Assembly: GCF_000017565.1 (NCBI RefSeq)
Contig: NC_009719.1
Span: forward strand, 3,765,001-3,829,000
DNA: 64,000 bases
Source of the DNA: Parvibaculum lavamentivorans DS-1
Lineage (GTDB): Bacteria; Pseudomonadota; Alphaproteobacteria; Parvibaculales; Parvibaculaceae
Reading direction: 5' to 3'
Shown here: piece by piece, positions 9,143-16,289 of the stretch
How positions within the stretch are numbered: position 1 is the first letter of the stretch
How the letters are laid out: the number at the start of each line of letters is the position of its first letter
Position numbers and translations under genes: made by a program
Notes under the pieces: model-generated
Seen by the model: only the letters and a program-made list of their open reading frames with translations
The model's database searches: none
What the model was told of the DNA's origin: nothing

Positions 9143-9469
9143 ATGGCGACCATCGGCACCTTCAAGAAGACCGGCTCGAACGAATTCGGCGGCGAAATCG
9201 TCACCCTCAGCGTCCAGGCCAAAGGCGTGCGCATCGTCCCCGACCTGCGCGCCAGTGGCGAGAACGCCCCCAGCCACCGGGTCCTGGTCGGCCGCGCCGA
9301 GATCGGCGCCGCCTGGTCCAAACGCTCCAACGAGGGCCGCGACTATCTGGGCCTCAAGCTCGACGATCCGAGCTTCAACGCTCCGATCTACGCCAACCTC
9401 TTCGATGACGAGGACGGCGAAGGTTACTCGCTGATCTGGTCCCGCCCCAACGGCCGCCGCGCAGACTGA
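9143..9469 (+). CDS. DUF736 family protein
   Basis: A 108-residue protein of the DUF736 family, seen from the start MATIGTFKKTGSNEFGGEIVTLSVQAKGVRIVPD and the C-terminal APIYANLFDDEDGEGYSLIWSRP. DUF736 genes are nearly universal on alphaproteobacterial conjugative plasmids and ICEs; the function is not known. CGGAG precedes the ATG. A second, diverged paralogue is at 14916-15263, so the element carries two. Confidence 0.92.
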   Translation: MATIGTFKKTGSNEFGGEIVTLSVQAKGVRIVPDLRASGENAPSHRVLVGRAEIGAAWSKRSNEGRDYLGLKLDDPSFNAPIYANLFDDEDGEGYSLIWSRPNGRRAD

Positions 9470-9482
9470 GGCGGCGTCACGA

Positions 9483-9506
9483 GGCCCCGGCCGAAAGGTC
9501 GGGGCC
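9483..9506 (+). terminator. Hairpin terminator candidate after the DUF736 gene
   Basis: A 10-bp GC-rich stem with one G-T pair closes on a GAAA tetraloop, just 13 bases after the DUF736 stop. There is no T-run after it, so it is either a weak terminator or an mRNA-stabilising hairpin. Confidence 0.5.
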
Positions 9507-9716
9507 GCCTTCCTGCTCAAATCGCACCGAAACGCAGATGCGTGTTCCAAATAGTCGGGTCACACCGAAGGCGCGCTCTTCCAGCTTTACTGCAAAAGCC
9601 AGCCCGCAGACCCTTCGCTTCACTGACGACAACGCCTCGATTGCCCGAATCAGCAAATCGGCGCCAGCACAACACGGCCCTTCGGCAACCTCTTTGAGCT
9701 GGCAGAAAAGGGCCAA

Positions 9717-9735
9717 TACGACTAAAATAGCCGTA
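9717..9735. promoter_or_regulatory. Imperfect palindrome upstream of the XRE gene
   Basis: Arms TACGACTA and TAGCCGTA, complementary at 7 of 8 positions, around an AAA spacer, 42 bases before the XRE start. Size and symmetry suit a dimeric XRE repressor such as QseC. Confidence 0.5.
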
Positions 9736-9765
9736 GTTCTGGAACGCGCGCCGGTTGCGATGGGA

Positions 9766-9785
9766 GGTGATCATGCATGATCACC
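9766..9785. promoter_or_regulatory. Perfect 20-bp palindrome over the ribosome site and start codon
   Basis: The sequence GGTGATCATG followed by its exact reverse complement CATGATCACC begins within the Shine-Dalgarno GGGAGGTGA and runs past the ATG of the XRE gene. It could be the autoregulatory operator of this repressor, or an mRNA hairpin hiding the start codon. Confidence 0.65.
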
Positions 9786-10043
9786 GCCCGACAATCACGG
9801 GCCGCACGCGCGTTGCTGGGTTGGACACAGGAGACGCTCGCTGACAAGGCCCGCCTATCGCTGACCGCGCTCAAGCGCCTCGAATCCGAAAGCGGGCTCG
9901 ATGTGTACGAGACGACGCGCGATCAGGCACGCAGGGCCTTGGAAGCTGCCGGAATCGTCTTCCTGTCGACCGACCGAGGGCAAGGAGTGCTGCTGGTCGA
10001 TGATCGCGGAAACAAGCAGAACCGATCTACAGGCTTACGCTGA
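9777..10043 (+). CDS. XRE-family helix-turn-helix regulator (QseC-like)
   Basis: An 88-residue protein. Residues about 4-60 form a compact XRE helix-turn-helix (ARQSRAARALLGWTQETLADKARLSLTALKRLE), followed by the AGIVFLSTDRGQGVLL motif seen in small alphaproteobacterial XRE regulators. The gene stands directly before a small DUF2285-like gene, a frameshifted DUF6499/DUF2285 gene and an excisionase-like gene, which is the order of the QseC-QseM-FseA-RdfS switch in the Mesorhizobium ICE. By that analogy it would control the antiactivator gene and itself. Start chosen for the 9-base spacing from a strong GGGAGG; another ATG four bases earlier is out of frame. Confidence 0.8.
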   Translation: MITARQSRAARALLGWTQETLADKARLSLTALKRLESESGLDVYETTRDQARRALEAAGIVFLSTDRGQGVLLVDDRGNKQNRSTGLR

Positions 10044-10139
10044 CCTGTGGGCAGCCAGGCTCCTCATCATTCGCACTGCCTCTATTTCGGATCAAACTTG
10101 GACAATAGACGGGCACCGAATATTCGCCGAGTCTGCACC

Positions 10140-10400
10140 ATGACCGCACCATTCCAGGACCTCGCGCCATCGGGGCAAGATCTCACCGATTACGACATTT
10201 CGCATGCCAAACTATACATGCGCTTGCTGGATGCGGCCGCTGACGGCGCGCATTGGGAGGAAGCCGTGCGGGTGCTGTTCGACCTCGATCCCGCCCGTGA
10301 ACCCGAACGCTGCCGACGCATCCATGACAGCCATCTCGAACGCGCCCGCTGGATGACCCACACCGGCTATCGGCATCTCCTGCGACCGGCTCACCGCTGA
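10140..10400 (+). CDS. Small DUF2285-like protein (QseM-type antiactivator candidate)
   Basis: An 86-residue acidic protein; the readable core is DLTDYDISHAKLYMRLLDAAADGAHWEEAVRVLFDLDP, then ERCRRIHDSHLERARWMTHTGYRHLL. Short proteins of this type next to an XRE gene are usually annotated DUF2285, and in ICEMlSymR7A the corresponding QseM binds and blocks the transfer activators TraR and FseA. The assignment as QseM-like rests on size, sequence style and position between the XRE and FseA-like genes. No strong ribosome site is visible before the ATG. Confidence 0.6.
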   Translation: MTAPFQDLAPSGQDLTDYDISHAKLYMRLLDAAADGAHWEEAVRVLFDLDPAREPERCRRIHDSHLERARWMTHTGYRHLLRPAHR

Positions 10401-10529
10401 GAGGCTTGCGAACCTGCGTGATGCCCTTTCGACATCACGCAATGCCCTCCTCCGGGCTTCCAACACCCTCATCGCGCCCCGAAAAATCACACGCTCGACT
10501 TACGCGCACCACGCGGGAGAGTTGATGCG

Positions 10530-11292
10530 ATGAGGCCCGATACATCGAACTGGCGAGACGACCGCAGCTACGATTTCTTCGATACCCTGCCGATCGAAGG
10601 TCTCGCCTGGGAGTGTCTTCGCAGATACCGCCCTTATCAGGACGATTACGCCAGTCTGGTCGATGCTGGCGCCGAGACTCAGCCGCTGCCTGACGACAGG
10701 CAGCGGCGCTGGGGGTTGCGATTTCCCCGCAAGACCAGGTCGTTCTGCCCTACAGCAACAGGTGGTGTGGTCGCCGCAGAGCGATCCCGCCGTCCTCTTT
10801 CTGACAGCGCGGCCGAACTTTCTGCCGTCCAGCTCAAACAGCCTCGCCGACAGGTTCGCTGCGGGACGTGATGGCCCTGAAGGAGCCTATGCTGGTCTTC
10901 CGGAGCACGACCTCCAGCTACTCTTCCTACCCGGCATATCCGCACACGACCAGCTTGCAGCGGTCGTCCCCATCGATGACGACATCCTCGATCGCATTGA
11001 TGCGCTGACACGCCTCGCGCGCGCCTGGCTCCAACGTCCGCCGTTGCGCGACACGCGCATGACCGCCGAGCAGCGCCGCCGCTTTCGCCTCAAACTTCGT
11101 GCTGCTGACGGCCGCATGAACGGCGCGACCTATCGCGACATCGCCATCGCAATCTATGGCGCGGCGCGCATCGATACCGACCCTTGGAAGACCTCGCCGC
11201 TACGGGATGCCGTGATCGCCCTCGCCGAAGCCGGATTGGCCCTCATCGATGGCGGCTATCTACACCTGCTTCGGCATCGTCGGCGCACCTAG
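10530..11292 (+). CDS. fseA: FseA-like DUF6499/DUF2285 excision activator, read through a +1 frameshift
   Basis: Two overlapping frames make one family protein. The first (from the ATG at 10530) starts with the DUF6499 signature NWRDDRSYDFFDTLPIEGLAWECLRRYRPYQDDY and runs to RRWGLRF. The continuation VVWSPQSDPAVLFLTARPNF and the DUF2285 part (FRLKLRAADGRMNGATYRDIAIAIYG to GGYLHLL) lies in the +1 frame. Joining them at TTT CCC C (10722-10728) gives about 253 residues; without the shift translation stops at 10871. In ICEMlSymR7A the equivalent FseA is made by programmed +1 frameshifting and activates excision, so this may be functional rather than broken. A sequencing error or a plain pseudogene remains possible. 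Confidence 0.72.
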
Positions 11293-11428
11293 CCTGCTCC
11301 AACAAGAGGGGTGGGGAATTTAGCCATCCCAAGTCCCCCATCCATCCCGCCGGAGGTTCTCCGCCACCGTTGTCGCTGACAGCCGCTGATCGCCAGCGGC
11401 CCCCAGCACCCCCACGGAGGCCCGCCCA

Positions 11429-11710
11429 ATGCGACCCGATACCGCCGCGCTCCCGCCACGCTACCTGCGGACCAAGGAAGCCGCTGAATTTCTCAGCCTG
11501 TCCGCGCGCACCCTGGAAAAGCATCGCACCTACGGCACTGGTCCGGCCTATCACAAACTCGGCGGGCGCGTCGTCTATTCGGTCGACGATCTGGAGACCT
11601 GGGCCGAGCGCGGCGCCGTGACCTCGACGTCCGATCCGCGCGGCTCCGTGCTTCCCGCAAAGCGCCAGACGCTACCGACCGGCCAGATCGCCGGCCGATA
11701 CGCACGCTGA
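11429..11710 (+). CDS. Helix-turn-helix excisionase-like protein (RdfS-like)
   Basis: A 93-residue protein with a MerR/excisionase-type helix-turn-helix at residues 11-55: LRTKEAAEFLSLSARTLEKHRTYGTGPAYHKLGGRVVYSVDDLETWAERG. This layout (two helices, a wing with GGRVVYS, and a final helix) is that of recombination directionality factors. It follows the FseA-like gene and precedes repA-parA-traF, as rdfS does in ICEMlSymR7A, where it directs excision. GGAGG is placed well before the ATG. It could equally be a simple transcription regulator. Confidence 0.75.
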   Translation: MRPDTAALPPRYLRTKEAAEFLSLSARTLEKHRTYGTGPAYHKLGGRVVYSVDDLETWAERGAVTSTSDPRGSVLPAKRQTLPTGQIAGRYAR

Positions 11711-11728
11711 TCGTGGCTGGTCCCTTTC

Positions 11729-12889
11729 ATGGTGGTGCGTCGTCGTGACCCTTCGGAGCGTGGGCAGCTCGACCTGTTTCGCGCGCTTCCCGGCGACTTC
11801 GCGCCACGAGACGCGCAGGATCTCATGGCCTATCCCTTCTTCTCCCTCTCGAAATCGCACCGCATAGCGCCGATCGACTTTTCGGCCGGCGGTGTCTCCA
11901 TCCGGGTAGAGGCCGTTCCCGATCATGGCATGGCCACGATCTGGGACGCCGACATCCTGATCTGGGCCGCCAGCCAGATCGTCGAGGCCCGCGACGCGGG
12001 CCTGCGCACCTCGCGTCTGATGGCGGCGACACCCTATGAGATCCTCACCTATGTCGGGCGCGGCACATCCATGCGCGACTATCAGCGCCTCAAGGCCGCG
12101 CTCGACCGGCTGCAATCGACCACCATCTCGACGTCGATCCGCCAGCCCGCCGAAGGCCGCCGTCACCGCTTCTCGTGGATAAACGAGTGGCAGGAGCGCA
12201 CGGATCACCAAGGACGACCCGATGGCATCGAGCTGATCGTCCCCGACTGGTTCTACAAGGCCGTCCTCGATGACGCGCTCATCCTCACCATCGATCCGGC
12301 CTATTTCGATCTCACCGGCGGCCTCGATCGCTGGCTCTACCGCATCGTGCGCAAACACGGAGGCCGTCAGCGCGGCGGCTGGCGTTTCGACCTACGCCAC
12401 CTCCACCTCAAATCCGGCAGCCTGTCGCCGTTCAAGCGCTTCGCCTTCGAACTGCGCGACATCGTGCGACGCCAACCACTGCCCGGCTACCTCCTGTCGC
12501 TCGAAGTGGAAATCGGCGGGCGCACGCTGCTGGCTTTCGAGCCACTAGCCGCCTGTGGAAAACCTGTGGACGGCCTCGTGCTATCGGGAACCCGACCTAT
12601 CGTGCCATCGGGAACCCGAGGCTCGTGCCATCGGGAACCCAAGCCGGCCTTAACGTCTGGAAATCGTGGGCGGATTCGCGCCCTTAACTTAGAGTCTAAC
12701 CAAGAATCTAACTTTGAAGAGCGCGCGCGCGATGTGGAAAACCTCATCCGCACCGCCGCAGCGAGCCTCCGCGCCGCCGGCAAATCACCGCGCAAGGGTG
12801 CTCCAGCCGCTCAGACGGGCCGGAAAGAGAGCGAACCGGCTTCCCCCGATCAGCTTCCGCTCCTCGATCGGCCTGGAGGTGCGCGATGA
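11729..12889 (+). CDS. repA: Replication initiator protein A family (RepA)
   Basis: A 386-residue protein of the RPA replication-initiator family, seen from AYPFFSLSKSHRIAPIDF, VPDHGMATIWDADILIWAASQI, TPYEILTYVGRGTSMRDYQRLKAALDRL, and DPAYFDLTGGLDRWLYRIVRKH followed by SGSLSPFKRFAFELRDIV. These proteins bind iterons and start plasmid replication; on ICEs they allow the excised circle to copy itself. The last 110 residues are poorly conserved and coincide with iteron-like repeats in the DNA. The ATG has no obvious ribosome site and sits 18 bases after the excisionase-like gene, so coupling is likely. It overlaps parA as ATGA. Confidence 0.88.
   Translation: MVVRRRDPSERGQLDLFRALPGDFAPRDAQDLMAYPFFSLSKSHRIAPIDFSAGGVSIRVEAVPDHGMATIWDADILIWAASQIVEARDAGLRTSRLMAATPYEILTYVGRGTSMRDYQRLKAALDRLQSTTISTSIRQPAEGRRHRFSWINEWQERTDHQGRPDGIELIVPDWFYKAVLDDALILTIDPAYFDLTGGLDRWLYRIVRKHGGRQRGGWRFDLRHLHLKSGSLSPFKRFAFELRDIVRRQPLPGYLLSLEVEIGGRTLLAFEPLAACGKPVDGLVLSGTRPIVPSGTRGSCHREPKPALTSGNRGRIRALNLESNQESNFEERARDVENLIRTAAASLRAAGKSPRKGAPAAQTGRKESEPASPDQLPLLDRPGGAR
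12552..12744. other. Putative vegetative origin inside the 3' end of repA
   Basis: Three direct repeats of CGTGCCATCGGGAACCC type start at 12577, 12601 and 12624. They are flanked by two copies of TGTGGAAAACCT (12554-12565 and 12733-12744), each starting with an 8-of-9 match to the DnaA box TGTGGATAA. Between them is an AT-rich stretch (about 12688-12716) in otherwise very GC-rich DNA. Repeat spacing of 24 and 23 bases puts the third copy in a different reading frame, so the repetition is conserved as DNA and not as protein. Confidence 0.6.
12577..12642 (+). repeat. Iteron-like direct repeats (three copies)
   Basis: Copies of the 19-base unit CGTGCYATCGGGAACCCRA start at 12577, 12601 and 12624. 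They differ at one or two positions. They lie within the repA coding sequence, a known location for iterons in small replicons. Confidence 0.75.
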
Positions 12890-13539
12890 TCGTCGCGTTC
12901 CTCAACCAGAAAGGCGGTGTCGGCAAGACGACGCTGGCGCTCAACCTCGCGGGCGAACTCGCTGGGCGCGGTCAGCGCGTCACCCTGATCGATGCGGACC
13001 CACAGGGATCGGCCCTCGACTGGTCTGAGCAGCGCAGCCATGAGGGCCTGCCGCGCCGGTTCGGCGTCGTCGGCCTGGCGCGCGACACGCTCCACCGCGA
13101 AGCGCCGGCGCTGGCCCGCGATGTCGACCACGTCGTCATCGACGGCCCGCCGCGTGTCGCAGCGCTCATGCGCTCGGCGCTGCTCGCCGCCGACCTCGTG
13201 CTGATCCCGGTGCAGCCGTCGCCGCTCGACGGCTGGGCATCGGCCGAGATGCTGGCGCTGCTCCGCGAAGCCCGCGTCTATCGCCCGGAACTGGTCGCCC
13301 GCTTCGTGCTCAATCGTTGCGGTGCGCGCACCATCCTGGCCCGCGAGACAGCCGAGACCCTGGCCGATCACGATCCACCGTTGCTCGCCACCACCATCGG
13401 CCAACGTATCGCCTTCGCCGCCGCCGCGCAGACCGGCCGCCTGGTCGCCGAACTCGCCGATGCGACATCGGCCGCGCGCGAGATCGCGGCCTTCGCCGAT
13501 GAACTCCTGCGTCTGCGGATCGACGGGGGCGCACAATGA
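12886..13539 (+). CDS. parA: ParA-family partition ATPase
   Basis: A 217-residue ParA/MinD-type ATPase. The deviant Walker A motif KGGVGKTT is at residues 9-16, the DADPQGSALDW motif at 36-46, and the VVIDGPP switch at about 84-90. The small size and lack of an N-terminal HTH fit ParA of the type found next to repA on ICEs and broad-host-range plasmids. It overlaps repA and the next gene by four bases each, so it is in a tight operon. Its likely job is segregation of the replicating circular form, with the downstream RHH protein as partner. Confidence 0.92.
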   Translation: MIVAFLNQKGGVGKTTLALNLAGELAGRGQRVTLIDADPQGSALDWSEQRSHEGLPRRFGVVGLARDTLHREAPALARDVDHVVIDGPPRVAALMRSALLAADLVLIPVQPSPLDGWASAEMLALLREARVYRPELVARFVLNRCGARTILARETAETLADHDPPLLATTIGQRIAFAAAAQTGRLVAELADATSAAREIAAFADELLRLRIDGGAQ

Positions 13540-13787
13540 ACGAACGATCCCCCCGTCGCGGCTTCGCCGCACGCCCCTCCGATCCCGACCAATGGATCAA
13601 GGCTGCGGACAACGCACCACGCGCCGCTGACGTCGCTGCGTTCACCGCCAGGCTCACCATCGATGTGACGCCCGAACTGCGCGGCCGGATCAAGATCGCC
13701 GCCTTCGGGCGCGGCGTCACCGTCGCCGACATGCTGCGCGAGCTGCTCGCGCGTGAATTCCCCTCGACACCAGGAGACACCACATGA
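13536..13787 (+). CDS. Small ribbon-helix-helix-like partner of ParA
   Basis: An 83-residue protein. The C-terminal half, FTARLTIDVTPELRGRIKIAAFGRGVTVADMLRELLAREF, has the strand-helix-helix pattern of ribbon-helix-helix DNA-binding proteins. Located immediately after parA with ATGA overlaps on both sides, it most likely acts as the centromere-binding partner in partition. The N-terminal arginine-rich segment could contact DNA or stimulate the ATPase. Confidence 0.75.
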   Translation: MNERSPRRGFAARPSDPDQWIKAADNAPRAADVAAFTARLTIDVTPELRGRIKIAAFGRGVTVADMLRELLAREFPSTPGDTT

Positions 13788-14305
13788 CCGGCACTGCGGC
13801 TCCCCGCATGCGCGGCGGCCCTCTGCCGTCAGCGCTCCCCCATGACACCATTACCCACGTCGAACTGACGTGGGTCGAGAAGAAGATCGAATACTGGATC
13901 AGGTTCGGCCGTGAGGCGCATGAACAGATCCTCGACCGCCGCCGGCGTGTCGTCTCCTTCCGTCCGAACACCGTATTCGCGTTCGTGCGATGGGCGGCCA
14001 ACGACTTCGGCACGATTATCTCGCGCATCGACATCGTACGCGCAGTCGAGCCCGGAGAGCCCTACCAGACGCTGCCTTTCGTCCGGCCGGGCGGTGAAAT
14101 CCTGCTCAGGATCGACGGATGGCCAAAGGTCGAAGACGTGCTGCGCCACGTCGATGCAATTGAAGCGGTCGGCATCGAGGCGGACGCCGTTTCGCCGGAA
14201 CACTGGCGTCACGTCCACAACCGGATGGCGGCTGGACATCAGCCGCGCACCTATACGCTCGACCAGCATCGCGCCGTCCTCCTGCGCCGGAGGACGTGGT
14301 CGTGA
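13784..14305 (+). CDS. DUF2840 family protein
   Basis: A 173-residue protein of the DUF2840 family, recognisable from LTWVEKKIEYWIRFGREAHEQILDRRRRVVSFRPNTVFAFVRWAANDFGTIISRIDIVRAV. This family is found almost only in conjugative elements between parA and traF. Its function is unknown; I see no catalytic motif and no membrane segment. Four-base overlaps join it to its neighbours on both sides. Confidence 0.88.
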   Translation: MTGTAAPRMRGGPLPSALPHDTITHVELTWVEKKIEYWIRFGREAHEQILDRRRRVVSFRPNTVFAFVRWAANDFGTIISRIDIVRAVEPGEPYQTLPFVRPGGEILLRIDGWPKVEDVLRHVDAIEAVGIEADAVSPEHWRHVHNRMAAGHQPRTYTLDQHRAVLLRRRTWS

Positions 14306-14847
14306 CGCGCGCCGGTCTCTTCCTCGTCATGGCTCTCGCGACCACGGGGATCAGCTATCCGGCGCTCACCCCGTTGCCGATCAAGCTCCTGTGGAACGCA
14401 TCGGCGAGCGCCCCCATCGGCTTCTACACGATCGACGTCGATGGCCCGTTCGACGTCACCGATCTCGTTGCGGTCGATGCGCCCGAGCCGCTCGCGACCT
14501 TCATGGCCGAACGCGGCTATCTTCCCAAAGGCGTCCCACTGCTGAAGCGCATTCTCGGCGTTTCCGGGCAGACCGTTTGCCGCTCGAACCTCTCCGTCAC
14601 GATCGACGGCGTCGACATGGGCGATGCGCTACCGCGTGATCGCGCCGCGCGCGACCTCCCGGTCTGGCAGGGCTGCCGCCGTATCCCGACCGGCGCAGTC
14701 TTCCTCATGAACTGGCAGGTCCGCGACAGCCTGGACGGTCGCTATTTCGGCCTGACCTCCACTGACCAGATCATCGGCCGCGCCGTCCCCCTGTGGACAG
14801 ACGAGGACGGAACGGGCCGCTTCGAATGGCGCGCACCGACGCGATGA
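14302..14847 (+). CDS. traF: TraF-type S26 signal peptidase
   Basis: A 181-residue serine peptidase of the S26C (TraF) family, which in RP4 matures and cyclises the TrbC pilin. One N-terminal membrane anchor (LFLVMALATTGISY) precedes the catalytic motif SAPIGFY with Ser36; the general-base lysine is probably Lys82 in PLLKRILGV. The GTG overlapping the DUF2840 stop (GTGA) is chosen because GGAGG lies 8 bases upstream; a GTG six bases earlier is too close to it. TrbC encoded at 21650-21982 is the expected substrate. Confidence 0.92.
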   Translation: MTRAGLFLVMALATTGISYPALTPLPIKLLWNASASAPIGFYTIDVDGPFDVTDLVAVDAPEPLATFMAERGYLPKGVPLLKRILGVSGQTVCRSNLSVTIDGVDMGDALPRDRAARDLPVWQGCRRIPTGAVFLMNWQVRDSLDGRYFGLTSTDQIIGRAVPLWTDEDGTGRFEWRAPTR

Positions 14848-14915
14848 ACACCTCGCCATCGGCGGGGGCGGCGCCCACCGATGGCTTTCCCAACGCCGCC
14901 GCAAAGGAAGTCATC

Positions 14916-15263
14916 ATGCCTCAGATTGGTCAATTCACGCGCCAGGACACGGGCTTCGCCGGCAAGCTGGAGACGTTCACGCTCTTCCGCGATGTCGTCA
15001 TCGTGCCGGCAGAGCCCTCCGATGCCGAGAATGCGCCGGATTACCGCGTTCACGCCAGCGACGATGGCAAAGCCGAAGCCGGTCCGGAAATCGGCGCGGG
15101 CTGGAAACGCACCGGCGAGCGCGCGGGCGAATACGTTGCCGTACTGATCGACGACCCTGCGCTGCCGCAGCCGATCCGCGCCAATCTGTTCTGCGACGAT
15201 GACGCCGGGAACGCCTGGTCGCTGCACTGGTCGCGCCCGCGCGACCGCGCCGGGAAGGACTGA
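14916..15263 (+). CDS. DUF736 family protein, second copy
   Basis: A 115-residue DUF736 protein (MPQIGQFTRQDTGFAGKLETFTLFRDVVIVPAE to PIRANLFCDDDAGNAWSLHWSRP). It is more diverged than the copy at 9143 and sits in the traF-transglycosylase segment. Start chosen at the MPQIGQF methionine with AAGGAAG upstream; the frame is open further up, but that part is unlike the family. Function unknown. Confidence 0.9.
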   Translation: MPQIGQFTRQDTGFAGKLETFTLFRDVVIVPAEPSDAENAPDYRVHASDDGKAEAGPEIGAGWKRTGERAGEYVAVLIDDPALPQPIRANLFCDDDAGNAWSLHWSRPRDRAGKD

Positions 15264-15266
15264 CCG

Positions 15267-16046
15267 ATGTCCGGTCCACGTCCAGCGATAAGCCATCGGG
15301 ATGCGGGCGGGCGGCATCACGCCGTCCGGCGCATGGCCTTCCTTCTCCTTTCCGGCCTGGCCCTCGCAGCGGGCGCAACGGACGCCGCTCTTGCCCAGTC
15401 CGTGTCGGCTGCGCGCACGGTCGCTGGCGATCCACACGCCGCCTTCGTCACCGAAGCCTCGCAGCGCTTCGGCATTCCCGAACACTGGATCGTCGCCGTC
15501 AAACGCGCCGAAAGCGCCGGCGATGTGCGCGCCATATCGTCGGCCGGCGCGCTCGGGTTGATGCAGGTCATGCCCGATACCTGGGCCGCGCTTCGCGTTC
15601 GCTATGGGCTCGGGCGTGCCCCCTACGACCCGCGCGACAACATCCTCGCAGGCGCTGCCTACCTGCGTGAAATGTTCGACCGCTATCGCACGATCCCCGC
15701 AATGCTCGGCGCCTACAATGCGGGGCCTGGCCGCTACGACGAATACGTCCAGACCGGCCGCGCCCTGCCCGCCGAAACGCGGGCCTACATCGCGCTGCTG
15801 GCTCCGCAGCTAGGCGCACCATCGCCGTCGAGCGCGCCACCGGTTGCGCCGCCACCGCCGCCGGATTGGCGGGAAGCGCCGCTCTTCGTCGTGCGTTCCG
15901 CCGACGATCGTTCGGCGACATCGCCATCGGAAAACGCGCGGTCAAACGACAGCCGCTCCTCCGTCGCGGCGCGCACTCCCGATACCGCCGAAGACTCGAA
16001 CGCCCCGATCGTGGTCGCTCGCTCTGACGGGGGGACGCCCCGATGA
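15267..16046 (+). CDS. Conjugation lytic transglycosylase (VirB1-like)
   Basis: A 259-residue exported muramidase. An N-terminal signal peptide is visible (hydrophobic FLLLSGLALAAGATDAALA, cleavage near residue 43). The SLT domain follows: catalytic Glu82 in KRAESAGD, GLMQVMP at 97-103 and AYNAGPGRY at 149-157. The C-terminal 80 residues are Pro/Ser-rich and disordered. It opens the peptidoglycan so that the Trb channel can cross the cell wall. Placed just upstream of the likely oriT. Confidence 0.92.
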   Translation: MSGPRPAISHRDAGGRHHAVRRMAFLLLSGLALAAGATDAALAQSVSAARTVAGDPHAAFVTEASQRFGIPEHWIVAVKRAESAGDVRAISSAGALGLMQVMPDTWAALRVRYGLGRAPYDPRDNILAGAAYLREMFDRYRTIPAMLGAYNAGPGRYDEYVQTGRALPAETRAYIALLAPQLGAPSPSSAPPVAPPPPPDWREAPLFVVRSADDRSATSPSENARSNDSRSSVAARTPDTAEDSNAPIVVARSDGGTPR

Positions 16047-16140
16047 ACTGCGGAAGTATCCTTCGCACTCTGTCGCATTCCGGCGTGACATGGAGGGCAC
16101 AAGGGGGAGAGGCAGGCACAACAACCGCACGATGGCAGGA

Positions 16141-16289
16141 TAAAAGGCCGCACATTGCGCGGCGGTCGGGCGGTTGTTTTTGCAAGAGGTTTTGGCGCGC
16201 TCCGCACATTGCCGTGCTCATCGGCAATGTGCGCCTGACGCCCAATTGCCTGTATCAGCGCGATTTTTCGCACATTGCGGCCTTGCGTC
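16141..16289. other. Candidate origin of transfer (oriT)
   Basis: The 243-base gap before the relaxase gene contains the 9-mer GCACATTGC at 16150, 16204 and 16270 and once inverted at 16224. The second direct copy and the inverted copy form an exact 11-bp hairpin (16204-16214 with 16222-16232, loop TGCTCAT). Repeats plus a hairpin immediately upstream of a relaxase gene are the usual form of an oriT. The nick site cannot be placed by eye. Confidence 0.6.

Larger units (their letters stand above)
9470..9776. other. Intergenic region upstream of the XRE regulator
   Basis: About 307 bases. It holds the hairpin after DUF736, a lower-GC middle part with no convincing gene, and near its end two palindromes (9717-9735 and 9766-9785) that look like operators of the following XRE gene. 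Confidence 0.55.

Noticed and set aside
10530-10871. 113-residue frame taken as a complete separate gene
   Set aside because: Its second half after RRWGLRF is unlike the family, while the family sequence continues in the +1 frame, so it is better read as the first part of a frameshifted gene.
12577-12642. CRISPR array
   Set aside because: Only three short repeats with 4-5-base spacers, inside a coding gene and with no cas genes; iterons fit better.
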